From the NCBI GenBank assembly GCA_023386885.1, contig JAEWIX010000090.1:79464-143463 (forward strand): a stretch of 64,000 nt of DNA, given 5' to 3'. The position numbers were made by a program, and so were the translations under genes. Positions 35,566 to 44,667 of this stretch are shown here, piece by piece. Position 1 is the first letter of the stretch, and each line of letters begins with the position of its first letter. This DNA comes from Pseudomonadota bacterium. GTDB lineage: Bacteria > Pseudomonadota > Alphaproteobacteria > Rhizobiales > Xanthobacteraceae. The notes below the pieces were generated by a model, which was not told the origin of the DNA, did no database searches, and was given only the letters and a program-made list of their open reading frames with translations.

Positions 35566-36554
35566 GGCAGGAATTCTACAAGACCCTGATGTCGCCGGTG
35601 TGGTTGGTCGTGCTGGTGCTGGCGGCGGTCGTGCCGCCGCTGTTACCGTCGTACTATCTGCACATCGTCATCTTGTCGCTGGTCTATGTCGCGTTGGCGT
35701 CGGCGTGGAATATCGTCGGCGGGATGGCGGGACAGATTTCCCTCGCGCACAGTCTGTTCATCGGCACCGGCGCCATGCTGTCCAGTGCGCTGTTGTTGAA
35801 GCTCGGCGTCAACATGTGGTTGGGCCTGGTCATCTCCGCGCTGATCTCCGGCGCGATGGGCGCGATCATCGCCTGGATCGACTTCCGCTTTCAGCTTGGC
35901 CATCTGTCATTCGTGCTGATCACGCTGGCGTTTGCCGAGATGGGAACGGTCATCGTCGAGGGATGGGACTTTCTTGGCGGTGCATCGGGTCTGCTGCTGC
36001 CGCAAGACAAGGGAGACTTTCTCGCGTTTCAGTTCGGCGGCGGCATCGGTGCGTTTTGGGTGATGCTGGTGCTGGCCATCGTCAGCATTCTGATCAATGT
36101 TGCGATCCTGAATGCGCCGTTGGGGTATTATTTGCGCACCATTCGCGACAATGAGAACGCGGCGCGTGCCATCGGCGTCAATATCCTGCGCTACAAGATT
36201 GCGGCGATGGTGATCTCGGCGATGCTCAGTTCGGTCATCGGGACGGCTTACGTCCGCTATCTCACATTCGCCGATCCTTATCTGCTGGTCTCGCCGATCA
36301 TCATTATCGAAATCGTATTGTTCGCGACCGTGGGCGGGTTGGGCCGGGCGTACGGGCCGGCATTCGGAGCCCTATTGCTGGTGCCGCTCGGTGAAATCCT
36401 GCGCGGCAAGCTGGGCGGGACGCTGCCGGGACTGCATTACTTCATCTACGGTGTCGTCGTGATCGCGGTCATTCTGATGTCGCCGCGGGGGCTTCTGCCA
36501 TTGTTCGAGAAGTGGGCTGCGCGCCTGCGGCCCAAGACCGTCGCGACGAAATAG
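35562..36554 (+). CDS. livM: HAAT ABC transporter permease LivM (right transporter)
   Basis: A 330-residue permease with about 9-10 membrane segments and the family pattern WNIVGGMAGQISLAHSLFIGTGA. It is the last gene of the right-hand operon. A convergent TetR gene ends 47 bases downstream. Unlike the left transporter, it is not fused to LivG. Confidence 0.93.
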   Translation: MRQEFYKTLMSPVWLVVLVLAAVVPPLLPSYYLHIVILSLVYVALASAWNIVGGMAGQISLAHSLFIGTGAMLSSALLLKLGVNMWLGLVISALISGAMGAIIAWIDFRFQLGHLSFVLITLAFAEMGTVIVEGWDFLGGASGLLLPQDKGDFLAFQFGGGIGAFWVMLVLAIVSILINVAILNAPLGYYLRTIRDNENAARAIGVNILRYKIAAMVISAMLSSVIGTAYVRYLTFADPYLLVSPIIIIEIVLFATVGGLGRAYGPAFGALLLVPLGEILRGKLGGTLPGLHYFIYGVVVIAVILMSPRGLLPLFEKWAARLRPKTVATK

Positions 36555-36601
36555 GGGAGTCTCGCGCGGTGACCTCTGGGTGTCGAGTCTTGCAGGTTCG
36601 C

Positions 36602-37255
36602 TTACGCTCTCAGCGAGTGCATGACGAAATCGACCACGTGCTTGCGCCGTGCGCGCAATGCGCTTTTGGACTTCAGGTCCTTGTCGAGAATGGCGGACAG
36701 TGTCGGCATCCCTGAAAAATAGAAATAGCTCAGTGCGGTGATCGAAATATAAAGTTGCTCGGGACTCACTCCCTTGCGAAACAGGCCGTCGCGAACGCCC
36801 TGCGTCAACGTTTTCGCGAAAATGCGGAGCAGTGGTGTGCGGATATCAGCAAAATTCGCGAGGCTGCGCACATGAGCGGCGTCGTTACGATTCTCGTCGT
36901 TGAGAATTACGACCAGGTCCGGATGCGATTCGAGATAGTCGAACCAACTCTGAATCAGCTTTCGAATGGCCTTGTCGGGGCTGAGCCCGTCAAGGCTGAA
37001 CGTCCGTTCGTACTGTAGGATTTCATCGTACACCCATTCGAGAACGGCAAAGTAGATCGCGTCTTTGTCACCGAAGTAATGGTAGACCAGTTGCTTGTTG
37101 ACGCCGGCCTGCGCGGCGATTTCATCGACCCGCGCCCCGGCCAGTCCATTGCGCGCGAACTCCCGGCGAGCTGCGATCAGCAATTTGCGGCGAGTGTTTA
37201 CGGGATCGCGCCGGCGAGGCACAGCGCAAGGTTCGTTCAAACTGAATTCGACCAT
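36602..37255 (-). CDS. TetR-family transcriptional regulator
   Basis: A 217-residue regulator. The N-terminal helix-turn-helix (about residues 20-66: ARREFARNGLAGARVDEIAAQAGVNKQLVYHYFGDK) is typical of the AcrR/RutR class, with a helical ligand domain behind it. The ATG at 37255 is chosen over a TTG at 37270. Its convergent position next to livM suggests, without proof, that it controls the right-hand transporter or pncB-side genes. Confidence 0.88.
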   Translation of the reverse strand: MVEFSLNEPCAVPRRRDPVNTRRKLLIAARREFARNGLAGARVDEIAAQAGVNKQLVYHYFGDKDAIYFAVLEWVYDEILQYERTFSLDGLSPDKAIRKLIQSWFDYLESHPDLVVILNDENRNDAAHVRSLANFADIRTPLLRIFAKTLTQGVRDGLFRKGVSPEQLYISITALSYFYFSGMPTLSAILDKDLKSKSALRARRKHVVDFVMHSLRA

Positions 37256-37486
37256 TTCCCAACCAGGCAATTCGCGATGAGAACAACGAAAACGTATCGG
37301 CTGCGACAGAAAGATTGATCTGCAATCGATGTTATATACGGGGAATCGATGTGGCCATTCAAAATTGTGGCATTTTTAGTCAAAGGATAGCTGAGATCGC
37401 AACTATGGAAACGAGTCTCGCTAAATAGCGGTAGTGCTTCGTGTCAGTGTTTTCGGCGTAGCGTGTTTAGGCGACGCGCAGATCAC

Positions 37487-37498
37487 GTTCATATGAAC
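37487..37498. promoter_or_regulatory. Palindrome in the tetR upstream region
   Basis: GTTCATATGAAC is a perfect 12-base palindrome in the 263-base A/T-rich gap upstream of the TetR gene, about 20 bases from the pncB stop. The same gap holds two copies of AATCGATGT (near 37325 and 37346). Either could be a repressor site. Confidence 0.3.
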
Positions 37499-37518
37499 AG
37501 ATATTTTGATAGCAAAGC

Positions 37519-38823
37519 TCAAACGCGAAGAGGATTACGGACGCGGCCGGTATCGCCAAAAACGCGAAGGTAGCGTGCGGTCTCGGCGGCGTCGCCGGTG
37601 GCTTTTTCAGGATTGTCGGAGAGCTTCACGGCGGGGCGCCCGTTCACCGATGTCACCTTGCACACGATCGAGATCGGATCGAGGTCGGTCGTTGGATCGG
37701 GTGCGCAACCGACGAAATCGTTGGTAAGATTGGTGCCCCAGCCGAAACTGACGCGGACCCGGCCGGCGAAATGGTGATACGCCTCCTCGATGGAGGCAGT
37801 GTCCATGCCATCGGAGAAGACCAGCAGCTTCTCGCGCGGATCGCGTCCCTTCGTCTTCCACCACGCGATGATCTCTTCACCAGCCTGGATCGGCGGCGCG
37901 CTGTCGGGGCGGAAGCCGGTCCAGTCGGCGACCCAGTCCGGCGCATCCCGCAGGAACGCTTTGGTGCCGAATGCATCGGGCAGGGCAATCAGCAGGTTGC
38001 CGCCGTAGGTATGGCGCCACTGGTCGAGAATGCGATAGGGCGCCCAGCGCAGTTCGGTGTCGTCATTGGCGAGGGCGGCGGCAACCATCGGCAGTTCGTG
38101 GGCGTTGGTGCCGATCGCCTCCAGGTCGCTGTCCATCGCGAGCAGGACATTCGAGGTCCCGGTAAAGGCCGGTCCAAGGCCTTCCTTGACGGCTTCGACG
38201 CACCAACGCTGCCACAGGAAGCCGTGGCGTCGCCGGGTGCCGAAGTCGGACAGCCGCAGGTTTTCCAGCTTTCGCAGCCGTTCAACCTTGGTCCAGAGCT
38301 TAGCCTTGGCGCGGGCATAGAGCACGTCGAGGGCAAACCGGCCTTGCCCTTTCATCGCCTGCCGCGATCGCAACTCGTTCAAGATGGCGAGCGCGGGAAT
38401 TTCCCACATTGTAGTGTAGGCCCACGGACCATGGAAATGCAGTTCGTATTGTCCGTCGACTTTGCGCAATTCGTACTCGGGCAAGCGGAAGTCGCCGAGC
38501 CAGCGAATGAACTCCGGCGAGAACATCTGGGTCTTGCCGTAGAACGTATTACCGGCAAGCCAGATCAACTCTTTCTTGCTGAAGCGGATCGTGCGGGCAT
38601 GGTCGAGTTGCGCGCGCAGTTCGCCCTCATCGATGACTTCGGCAAGACGAACATGGCGGCTGCGATTGATCACCGAGAATGTGACATGCTCGTCCGGATA
38701 GAATTCCCGGATCATCTGCATCATCAGCAGCTTATAGAAATCGGTGTCGAGCAGGCTGCGGATGATGGGATCCAGTCGCCAGCCGTGGTCGTAAGTTCGC
38801 GTCGCGATGTCTGTGACAGCCAT
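37519..38823 (-). CDS. pncB: Nicotinate phosphoribosyltransferase
   Basis: A 434-residue enzyme that joins nicotinate with PRPP in NAD salvage. The family start LLDTDFYKLLMMQ, the NTFYG block, GTSNV, the active-site histidine region IGTNAHELPM and the phosphate-binding VFSDGMD / FGWGTNLTND segments are all visible. Length is normal. Transcribed alone. Confidence 0.95.
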   Translation of the reverse strand: MAVTDIATRTYDHGWRLDPIIRSLLDTDFYKLLMMQMIREFYPDEHVTFSVINRSRHVRLAEVIDEGELRAQLDHARTIRFSKKELIWLAGNTFYGKTQMFSPEFIRWLGDFRLPEYELRKVDGQYELHFHGPWAYTTMWEIPALAILNELRSRQAMKGQGRFALDVLYARAKAKLWTKVERLRKLENLRLSDFGTRRRHGFLWQRWCVEAVKEGLGPAFTGTSNVLLAMDSDLEAIGTNAHELPMVAAALANDDTELRWAPYRILDQWRHTYGGNLLIALPDAFGTKAFLRDAPDWVADWTGFRPDSAPPIQAGEEIIAWWKTKGRDPREKLLVFSDGMDTASIEEAYHHFAGRVRVSFGWGTNLTNDFVGCAPDPTTDLDPISIVCKVTSVNGRPAVKLSDNPEKATGDAAETARYLRVFGDTGRVRNPLRV

Positions 38824-38959
38824 GCGGGAACTTATAGCCTAGCCCCCGACGACCGCCTAGCCGCCCGGCACCGTGAAACCTATGCAGTAGAGCAGTCGGC
38901 GTATGCACTGCCAGTGACGGCGCGGTATCCTGCCGGCGCTGGCGGTATATGGTTGTGAC

Positions 38960-38980
38960 GGCCGGCGTCGGGCGCCGGCC
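38960..38980 (-). terminator. Hairpin after the third binding-protein gene
   Basis: GGCCGGCG and CGCCGGCC flank TCGGG, 20 bases after the stop at 39000. There is no T tract, so it is a hairpin of terminator position but not a canonical intrinsic terminator. Confidence 0.4.
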
Positions 38981-38999
38981 GCCGCCAATCAACGGGCGG

Positions 39000-40274
39000 T
39001 CACTTCGGGAGCTTGATGAAGCTCGGGTACTTCAGCGTGCCTTCCGCGACCTTCTTCGGCCAGACGGTGACCTGCTTGCCGTTCTGCCACTGGAAGACCA
39101 GGCCGTTGACCGCGTCGGGGCCGTAGACCAGGCCGTGTGTGAACCGGTCGGTGCGGCCGTAGAACTTGATCTTGCCGATGGTGCCCTCGTAGTCGGTCTT
39201 TTCCATCTCGGCGACCATCTTGTCGGGATCGGTTCCTCCCGCGCGCTGGATCGCTTCGGCGATGATGTAGACCTCGTCATAGGCGGTATAGCCGGTATAG
39301 GCGGGGGATTTGCCGAACTTCTTCTTGAAAGCCTCGGCGAACGGTTTGGTCTTCGGCGTCACCGCGACGTTCTCGGTCGCGACGGCCAGCGACGGGATGC
39401 CGTCGGCCGCGCCATTGGTATCGGCCCAGAAGGTCGGGCTCAGTGCCTGCGCGCTGATGCCGAACATCGGGATCGGCACTTGCTGGTTCTTCCATTGCAC
39501 GGTCGGCTGCACGCCGACGTGGGAGATGCCGGTGATGATAACATCCGGCTTTTGCGCTTCGATCTTGTTGAAGATCGGCGTGAAGTCGGTGGTGTCCGGC
39601 GAGAAGCGGATGTGATCGGTGACCTTCAGGCCGATTTTCGGCAGGCATTCCTCGTAACCGACATCGAGCGGTTTGGTCCAGGCGGCGTCCTCGCTCATGA
39701 TCGCGGCGGTTTTCATTTTCAAACCGTCGACCAGCAGTTCCTTCGCAGCGTCGCAGACGGCCTGGGCCTGAGCTGCGGAAGTCAGATAACCGTGAAAGGT
39801 GTATTTGTTCTTGTCGTAGTCGTCGTGGATCGGGCGCGTGATTTCGTTGCTCGCCGCGCCGGGCGTGATGAGCGGCACCTTGAGCCGCGCTGCCCACGGC
39901 TCCAGCGCGAGCACCACTTCGCTGATGTAACTCGCGATCACCGCGCTGACCTTGTCCTCGGAAACGGCGCGCTGGAAAGCGCGCACGGAATCGGCGGACG
40001 AGCTCTTGTTGTCGTAAGTGACGATCTCGATCTTGCGGCCGTTGACGCCGCCCTTGGCATTGATCTCGTCGGCCGCGATCTGCGCGCCGCCGGGGGTCGC
40101 AGCGCCCGCGATCGACTGCACTTCCGCGATAACTCCGATCTTGATCGGGCCGTTGGCCTGTGCCAGCGCGGTGGTGCTGGATGCAGCAACCAGCGAGCCA
40201 GCCACAAGTGCTGCGGCAAATGCCAACGATCTGGCGCGGGAGCCGGTCGTCAGGTTCAGTATAGAAGGCTTCAT
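39000..40274 (-). CDS. Stand-alone HAAT-family substrate-binding protein
   Basis: A 424-residue binding protein with a signal peptide ending near ALAQ (residue 39). The mature part begins GPIKIGVIAEVQSIAGAATPGG and contains the two-lobed type I fold (ASYISEVVLALEPWAARLKVPLI). No permease or ATPase genes adjoin it. It could feed one of the two HAAT transporters 3-15 kb away or a distant one. Confidence 0.88.
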   Translation of the reverse strand: MKPSILNLTTGSRARSLAFAAALVAGSLVAASSTTALAQANGPIKIGVIAEVQSIAGAATPGGAQIAADEINAKGGVNGRKIEIVTYDNKSSSADSVRAFQRAVSEDKVSAVIASYISEVVLALEPWAARLKVPLITPGAASNEITRPIHDDYDKNKYTFHGYLTSAAQAQAVCDAAKELLVDGLKMKTAAIMSEDAAWTKPLDVGYEECLPKIGLKVTDHIRFSPDTTDFTPIFNKIEAQKPDVIITGISHVGVQPTVQWKNQQVPIPMFGISAQALSPTFWADTNGAADGIPSLAVATENVAVTPKTKPFAEAFKKKFGKSPAYTGYTAYDEVYIIAEAIQRAGGTDPDKMVAEMEKTDYEGTIGKIKFYGRTDRFTHGLVYGPDAVNGLVFQWQNGKQVTVWPKKVAEGTLKYPSFIKLPK

Positions 40275-40574
40275 TGAGCATTTCTCCCTGTTTGGGCCAC
40301 TTGATTTGCGGCCTCACTCCAAACTCAACACAACGGGGAGGGTGAATCAACGCGGCGCGGCCTTAAGCGGCGAATGGCTGCCGTGCATATCCGCATCGCC
40401 ATCGCTCGATTCCGTGACCGGTATGCCGCCAGCGGCTCGTACAAAGAATTTCCGCGGTTTCAACCTCGCTCGAACGCGCTATAACGACATAAGCCGCGCG
40501 ACGTCCGCAGGCATGGCCATATTGCGGTCATGCCGTGATGCTCCAAGCCATGAACCCGACAGAGCGATATATCC
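40275..40574. other. Intergenic region with a 5' leader hairpin
   Basis: The 300-base divergent gap between the binding-protein gene and a lipoprotein gene. GGCATGGCC and GGTCATGCC (one G-T pair) form a 9-bp hairpin around ATATTGC at 40510-40534, 40 bases before the lipoprotein ATG. No other structure seen. Confidence 0.35.
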
Positions 40575-40979
40575 ATGTCACTTGTGCCGTTCGACCGTAA
40601 AGTAGGTTTGCGAATGCTTTCGATAGCCGTGCTTGCGGCATCGGGCCTGAGCCTCGCCGGCTGTGCGAATGTCGGCGATGGCTTCGCGTCGGGAGCATTT
40701 GTCGATCCGGCGAAGTATGATCTCTTCGATTGCAAGCAACTGGAAGCAGAGCGCAAGAAGCTCGAAGCGTGCGCCACAGAATTGCAGGGTTATATCGATA
40801 AGGCACGGACCGGTACCGCGGGTACGGTGGTGGGTGAGGTCGCTTATCGCAACGATTACATTTCCACGCGCGCGTCGCTGAAACTTGCCAATAAGGCCTG
40901 GGAGCGTGGCAAATGCAGTGTAACACTGCCGCTTGCAGCGCCGCTGCAAAGTAGTGGCACGAGTTGTTCTGCCCGATAA
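40575..40979 (+). CDS. Small predicted lipoprotein of unknown function
   Basis: A 134-residue protein with a lipoprotein signal: hydrophobic stretch and lipobox LSLAGC (cysteine at residue 30). The mature part of about 105 residues is charged and helical (KQLEAERKKLEACATELQ) and contains four further cysteines that may form disulfides. An internal ATG at 40614 would shorten the signal but keep the lipobox. No family recognised. Confidence 0.7.
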   Translation: MSLVPFDRKVGLRMLSIAVLAASGLSLAGCANVGDGFASGAFVDPAKYDLFDCKQLEAERKKLEACATELQGYIDKARTGTAGTVVGEVAYRNDYISTRASLKLANKAWERGKCSVTLPLAAPLQSSGTSCSAR

Positions 40980-40998
40980 TGGCGCCGATCCGGTTACG

Positions 40999-42183
40999 TC
41001 AGACGCGCCAGCTGTAGATCCAGTTCTGACGCGCCAACAGGCGATGGCCGCCCAGCAATCTCATTGTGATGTCGCGTGCCGCGGCCATGGGGCCCGCGAG
41101 GTGATAGATGCGTCCGTTCTGACGGGCCAGACTCTGAACCCGTGCGACACGTTCGCGACGCAAGCTTGCATAACGCTTGAGGGCCGAAGGAATATCGCTG
41201 CTCCCCTCGTCGATGCATCGGGCGAGCACGGCGGCATCCTCAATGGCCATTCCGGCGCCTTGCGCAGCGAAGGGCAGCATGGCGTGCACGGAATCGCCAA
41301 GCAGCGCGGCGCGGTCGTTCGTCCATGCTGTAGAGGCCGGAAGGGTGAACAGCGCCCATTTGCGCCACTGCGCGACGGAGGCAATGATAGCGCGTGCCGG
41401 TTCGGACCAATGAGATGCGGTGAAGGCAGCTCCAGCCTCGGCGGCAGTCGCCGGAACGCTCCAGCCTTGATCGTGCCACTGTCCTGAACTGATCGCGACG
41501 ACATTGGTTTGTTGCCCGTGTGCTATCGGGTAGGTAACCAGATGTGCGTTGCTCCCCATCCATAGCTGAACGCGGGGCGCTTCTGATTGATCGAGAGGGA
41601 GGCGCGTTTCGATGGTGCCGCGCCATGCGATCAATCCCGTAAACTGCGGCTGCACGGCTGGATCGAGTTGTCGGCGCACCGTCGACCAGAGACCGTCCGC
41701 GCCGATCAGTGACGCTGCAATCCGATGTTGCGATGTCGTGCCTTGTCGGAGATTGGCAACAACGCCATCCGCCTCGGTCGTGAAGTTTTCGAGTTCGCAG
41801 CCGAGTTGAAGTTCGATGAGGGGATTTGCGCCGGCCCGCGCTGCGAGTGCCGCTTGCAAATCCGCGCGATGGATCACCCAATAGGGAGCTTCGGCGTCCG
41901 ATCTGACGAGCGGCAGGCGAACCAACTCGACGCCGCGAGGGCCGCTCATGACGCTGACCGAGTCGGGGGCGATAGCCTTGCCTTCTAGACTCGATTTCAG
42001 TCCCAGGGCGATGAGCACGCGGCTGGCATTGGGCGACAATTGTAGCCCGGCGCCTGTTTCCTCAAGACGCTCGGCCTTTTCCGCGAGAATAACTCGAAAG
42101 CCTTTGTCGGCCAGCGCGAGCGCGGCGGTCAAACCTCCGATGCCGGCACCGGCAACGATGATCGTTGCGCGTGGCACGGCCAC
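40999..42183 (-). CDS. FAD-dependent monooxygenase, salicylate hydroxylase-like
   Basis: About 394 residues from the GTG at 42183. The N-terminal dinucleotide motif GAGIGG is followed by LTAALALADKGF. The DG motif (GADGLWSTVRR) and the GD motif (LLGDSVHAMLPFAAQGAGMAIEDA) define group A flavin monooxygenases that hydroxylate aromatic acids. An alternative ATG at 42219 would overlap the neighbouring zinc-finger gene; the start is uncertain. Substrate unknown. Confidence 0.85.
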   Translation of the reverse strand: MAVPRATIIVAGAGIGGLTAALALADKGFRVILAEKAERLEETGAGLQLSPNASRVLIALGLKSSLEGKAIAPDSVSVMSGPRGVELVRLPLVRSDAEAPYWVIHRADLQAALAARAGANPLIELQLGCELENFTTEADGVVANLRQGTTSQHRIAASLIGADGLWSTVRRQLDPAVQPQFTGLIAWRGTIETRLPLDQSEAPRVQLWMGSNAHLVTYPIAHGQQTNVVAISSGQWHDQGWSVPATAAEAGAAFTASHWSEPARAIIASVAQWRKWALFTLPASTAWTNDRAALLGDSVHAMLPFAAQGAGMAIEDAAVLARCIDEGSSDIPSALKRYASLRRERVARVQSLARQNGRIYHLAGPMAAARDITMRLLGGHRLLARQNWIYSWRV

Positions 42184-42191
42184 GGGCGGAT

Positions 42192-42437
42192 TTAAGGGAC
42201 CTTGTCCATTACCACGCATTCCGGCGGCCGCGCCGCTCCGGGCGCAAGATCGGCGGCGAAGCGATACAGCGTCGAGCAATACGGGCAGATGATTTCGGTA
42301 TCATTGCCTAGATCCAGGAACACATGCGGATGATCGAAGGGCGGGTTGGAGCCCACGCACATGAACTCTCTCGACCCGATCTCGATGACCGCCACGCCTG
42401 CGTCATTGTGAAAATGGGGAACAACGTGATCGGACAT
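42192..42437 (-). CDS. Zinc-finger CHCC domain protein (NDUFS6-like)
   Basis: An 81-residue protein matching the CHCC zinc-finger family, related to the complex I subunit NDUFS6. C27, H36 or H38, C51 and C54 (FMCVG, FDHPHVFL, CPYCSTLY) form the metal site. The ATG at 42437 has AGGTGAG upstream. It lies just before the monooxygenase and is probably co-transcribed, though NDUFS6-like proteins normally serve respiration. Confidence 0.85.
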   Translation of the reverse strand: MSDHVVPHFHNDAGVAVIEIGSREFMCVGSNPPFDHPHVFLDLGNDTEIICPYCSTLYRFAADLAPGAARPPECVVMDKVP

Positions 42438-42675
42438 CTTTCTCACCTTTGGTCGCGGACAGCCTGACGGTCGTTGGACACAGCACTCCTCGTGGCGCCG
42501 GTCCTGGAACGGGGCGCACCATAGGGGGAGGTGTGGCTGATTCCTAGAGCGACATTGTGCCGGCTGGCAGGTCTAAATTCGACACAATCCTGACGTCTTG
42601 GAGAAGCCCTTCTTTCGTCTGGCCTGTTGCGTCCGAAATGTGGCGCACAGGAAGAGCGGGCGGTGAGGCGTTTTG

Positions 42676-43800
42676 ATGAAACGGTGGTGGATAGCGACGG
42701 GTTTGACGGGAGTTGCGGTATTCGCCGTGGCCAGCGTCCTGCTTTGGCCTCGCACCGAGCGGGCCGCGACGGTCCTGGCTGCCAGGCACGATCCCGTCAG
42801 TTTGTCCGACGTCCAGCTTGATTTCATGTTGCGGAACGACCCAGGCGTATTGGAGCGGGGAGCCGAAGCGGCACTCGTTGCCGGCGACGCCGATCTTGCA
42901 GGCAGTTTCGTCGAGGTCGCGGCAGCGCGGAATGTGCCGCTTCCGGATAATCTTCAGACTCGGGTTGCTGACGCGGTTGCTCGGGAAAACTCCGTCGGAC
43001 AACTGGCGGAGCGATTTGCTGTCGGGCTTGTTACAGGACAAGCCGAGGATGGGGTCGGCTTGAGCGGCGCGATCGCGGGCGACTTGTTCGTGTTTGGAGA
43101 CATTCGCGATATCTTGCGCGAAGGCAAGCAGATCGCCATGGGGGAAGAGGGCGATCGTCTCATTCTGGGTCTTGCGGTGGCCGGGTTGGCTGCGACCGCC
43201 GCGACTTACGTGTCGGTCGGCGGTGCCTCGCCGGTGCGGGCCGGGCTGACGCTGGTGAAAGACGCGCGGAAGGCCGGCCGAATGGGCGAAGGGCTGTCGC
43301 GATGGGCCGGCCGATCGGCGCGCGATCTGGTGGACGCTCCGGCTCTGCAAAGAGCGCTGGAGGTTGGCTCACTGTCCCGTCCGGGCCAACTTGTGCCTGC
43401 AGTCAAGGCGGCGTTTCGTGCCGACAAGGCCGGCGCGTTCGTGCGTTTGGCAAAAGACGTTGGCCGTATCGGCAAGCGAACTGGAACGCGCGGGACTTTC
43501 GACGCAATGAAACTGGCCGAGGGTCCGAAAGATATCGCGCGGACGGCCCGTCTCGCCGAAGCCAAAGGCGGGCAGACTCGGGCGATCCTGAAACTGCTCG
43601 GGCGCGGCGCGTTGGTTCTGGCGGTGGGAGCCTTCGATCTCGCGCTCTGGCTGTTCTGGGCCATGGTCGCGTTGTTCGGCTTTGTCGTATCGATCAAGAC
43701 GACGACCGAGCGTCTCACCTTGTCCTGGTTGCAGCGCCGGAAAGCGGCGCCCGCAAAGGTATGTCAGGCGGTGATATCTGCATCGCCCGCGGTCGCATAG
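42676..43800 (+). CDS. Conserved membrane protein of unknown function
   Basis: A 374-residue protein. It has an N-terminal membrane anchor (about 3-23), a soluble part, a central hydrophobic segment (about 155-180), a basic region (KAFRADKAGAFVRLAKDVGRIGKR) and one long C-terminal hydrophobic stretch (about 305-335) that could cross the membrane once or twice. The ATG at 42676 follows GAGG by about nine bases. I recognise no domain. Neighbours give no clear hint. Confidence 0.7.
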   Translation: MKRWWIATGLTGVAVFAVASVLLWPRTERAATVLAARHDPVSLSDVQLDFMLRNDPGVLERGAEAALVAGDADLAGSFVEVAAARNVPLPDNLQTRVADAVARENSVGQLAERFAVGLVTGQAEDGVGLSGAIAGDLFVFGDIRDILREGKQIAMGEEGDRLILGLAVAGLAATAATYVSVGGASPVRAGLTLVKDARKAGRMGEGLSRWAGRSARDLVDAPALQRALEVGSLSRPGQLVPAVKAAFRADKAGAFVRLAKDVGRIGKRTGTRGTFDAMKLAEGPKDIARTARLAEAKGGQTRAILKLLGRGALVLAVGAFDLALWLFWAMVALFGFVVSIKTTTERLTLSWLQRRKAAPAKVCQAVISASPAVA

Positions 43801-43884
43801 CCCGCCTCTGGCCTCGTCCGTGACAGTTGCTTAAACAGAGCAATCTGTCGGCCCTCCGAACCTTCCTTCCTCCTGTCTCACTCA

Positions 43885-44649
43885 ATGGATCAAAAGATGC
43901 CGAGCTTTCACAACGGCGCTGTCGAAATCGCTTACCTCGATGAAGGAGAGGGCGATCCGATTGTTCTGGTTCACGGTTTTGCATCGAGCAAAAACGTCAA
44001 CTGGGTTTATCCGACCTGGGTGTCTGAGCTGAAGAAGCACGGGCGGCGGGTGATTGCGCTCGACAATCGCGGCCACGGAGATTCGACCAAGCTTTACGAT
44101 CAGGAGGATTACCATCTCGGCATCATGGCCGGCGACATCGTGGGCTTGATGGATCATCTTGGCTTAGAGCGGGTCGACATGATGGGCTATTCGATGGGCT
44201 CCCGTCTGACCGGATATCTGGCGCAAAGCCAGCCGCAACGTCTCCGCTCTGCAATCTTCGGCGGCCTCGGGATCGGTATGGTCGCGGGTGGAGGGCCCGG
44301 CGAGAATGTCGCGAAGGCTCTCGAAGCCGAATCCCTTGACGACGTGACCGATTCCATGGGGCGCATGTTTCGCACGTTTGCAGACCAGACCCGTTCGGAT
44401 CGGCGGGCGCTCGCGGCGTGCCTGCGGGGATCGCGAAGACTGGCGACCCGCGAGGAGGCGGCGCGTATCAGCGTTCCGTCGCTGATTGCTGTTGGCACCA
44501 CCGATGAGATCGCCGGTTCGGCGCAAGCTCTTGCCGCGATTATTCCGAACTCCGAGGTGCTGGACATTCCGGGGCGCGATCACATGCGCGCGGTCGGCGA
44601 TCGGGTCTACAAAGCGGGCGTGCTGGATTTCCTGTCGCGACGTCCTTGA
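43885..44649 (+). CDS. Alpha/beta hydrolase
   Basis: A 254-residue hydrolase of the alpha/beta fold. The oxyanion region is LVHGFASS, the nucleophile elbow GYSMGS carries S103, and the histidine is in GRDHMRA near residue 232, with an acid in GTTDEIAG. No signal peptide. An internal ATG at 43897 would also be acceptable. Resembles 3-oxoadipate enol-lactonase/haloperoxidase-type enzymes; substrate unknown. Confidence 0.88.
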   Translation: MDQKMPSFHNGAVEIAYLDEGEGDPIVLVHGFASSKNVNWVYPTWVSELKKHGRRVIALDNRGHGDSTKLYDQEDYHLGIMAGDIVGLMDHLGLERVDMMGYSMGSRLTGYLAQSQPQRLRSAIFGGLGIGMVAGGGPGENVAKALEAESLDDVTDSMGRMFRTFADQTRSDRRALAACLRGSRRLATREEAARISVPSLIAVGTTDEIAGSAQALAAIIPNSEVLDIPGRDHMRAVGDRVYKAGVLDFLSRRP

Positions 44650-44667
44650 GGAGCAGAGGTGCTGGCG

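Noticed and set aside
38949..40277. 442-codon plus-strand frame over the third binding-protein gene
   Set aside because: Mirrors the real gene end to end; the minus-strand product has a signal peptide and family pattern, this one does not.
42544..43350. 268-codon minus-strand frame opposite the unknown membrane protein
   Set aside because: The plus-strand frame has a ribosome site and membrane segments; the minus frame has neither.
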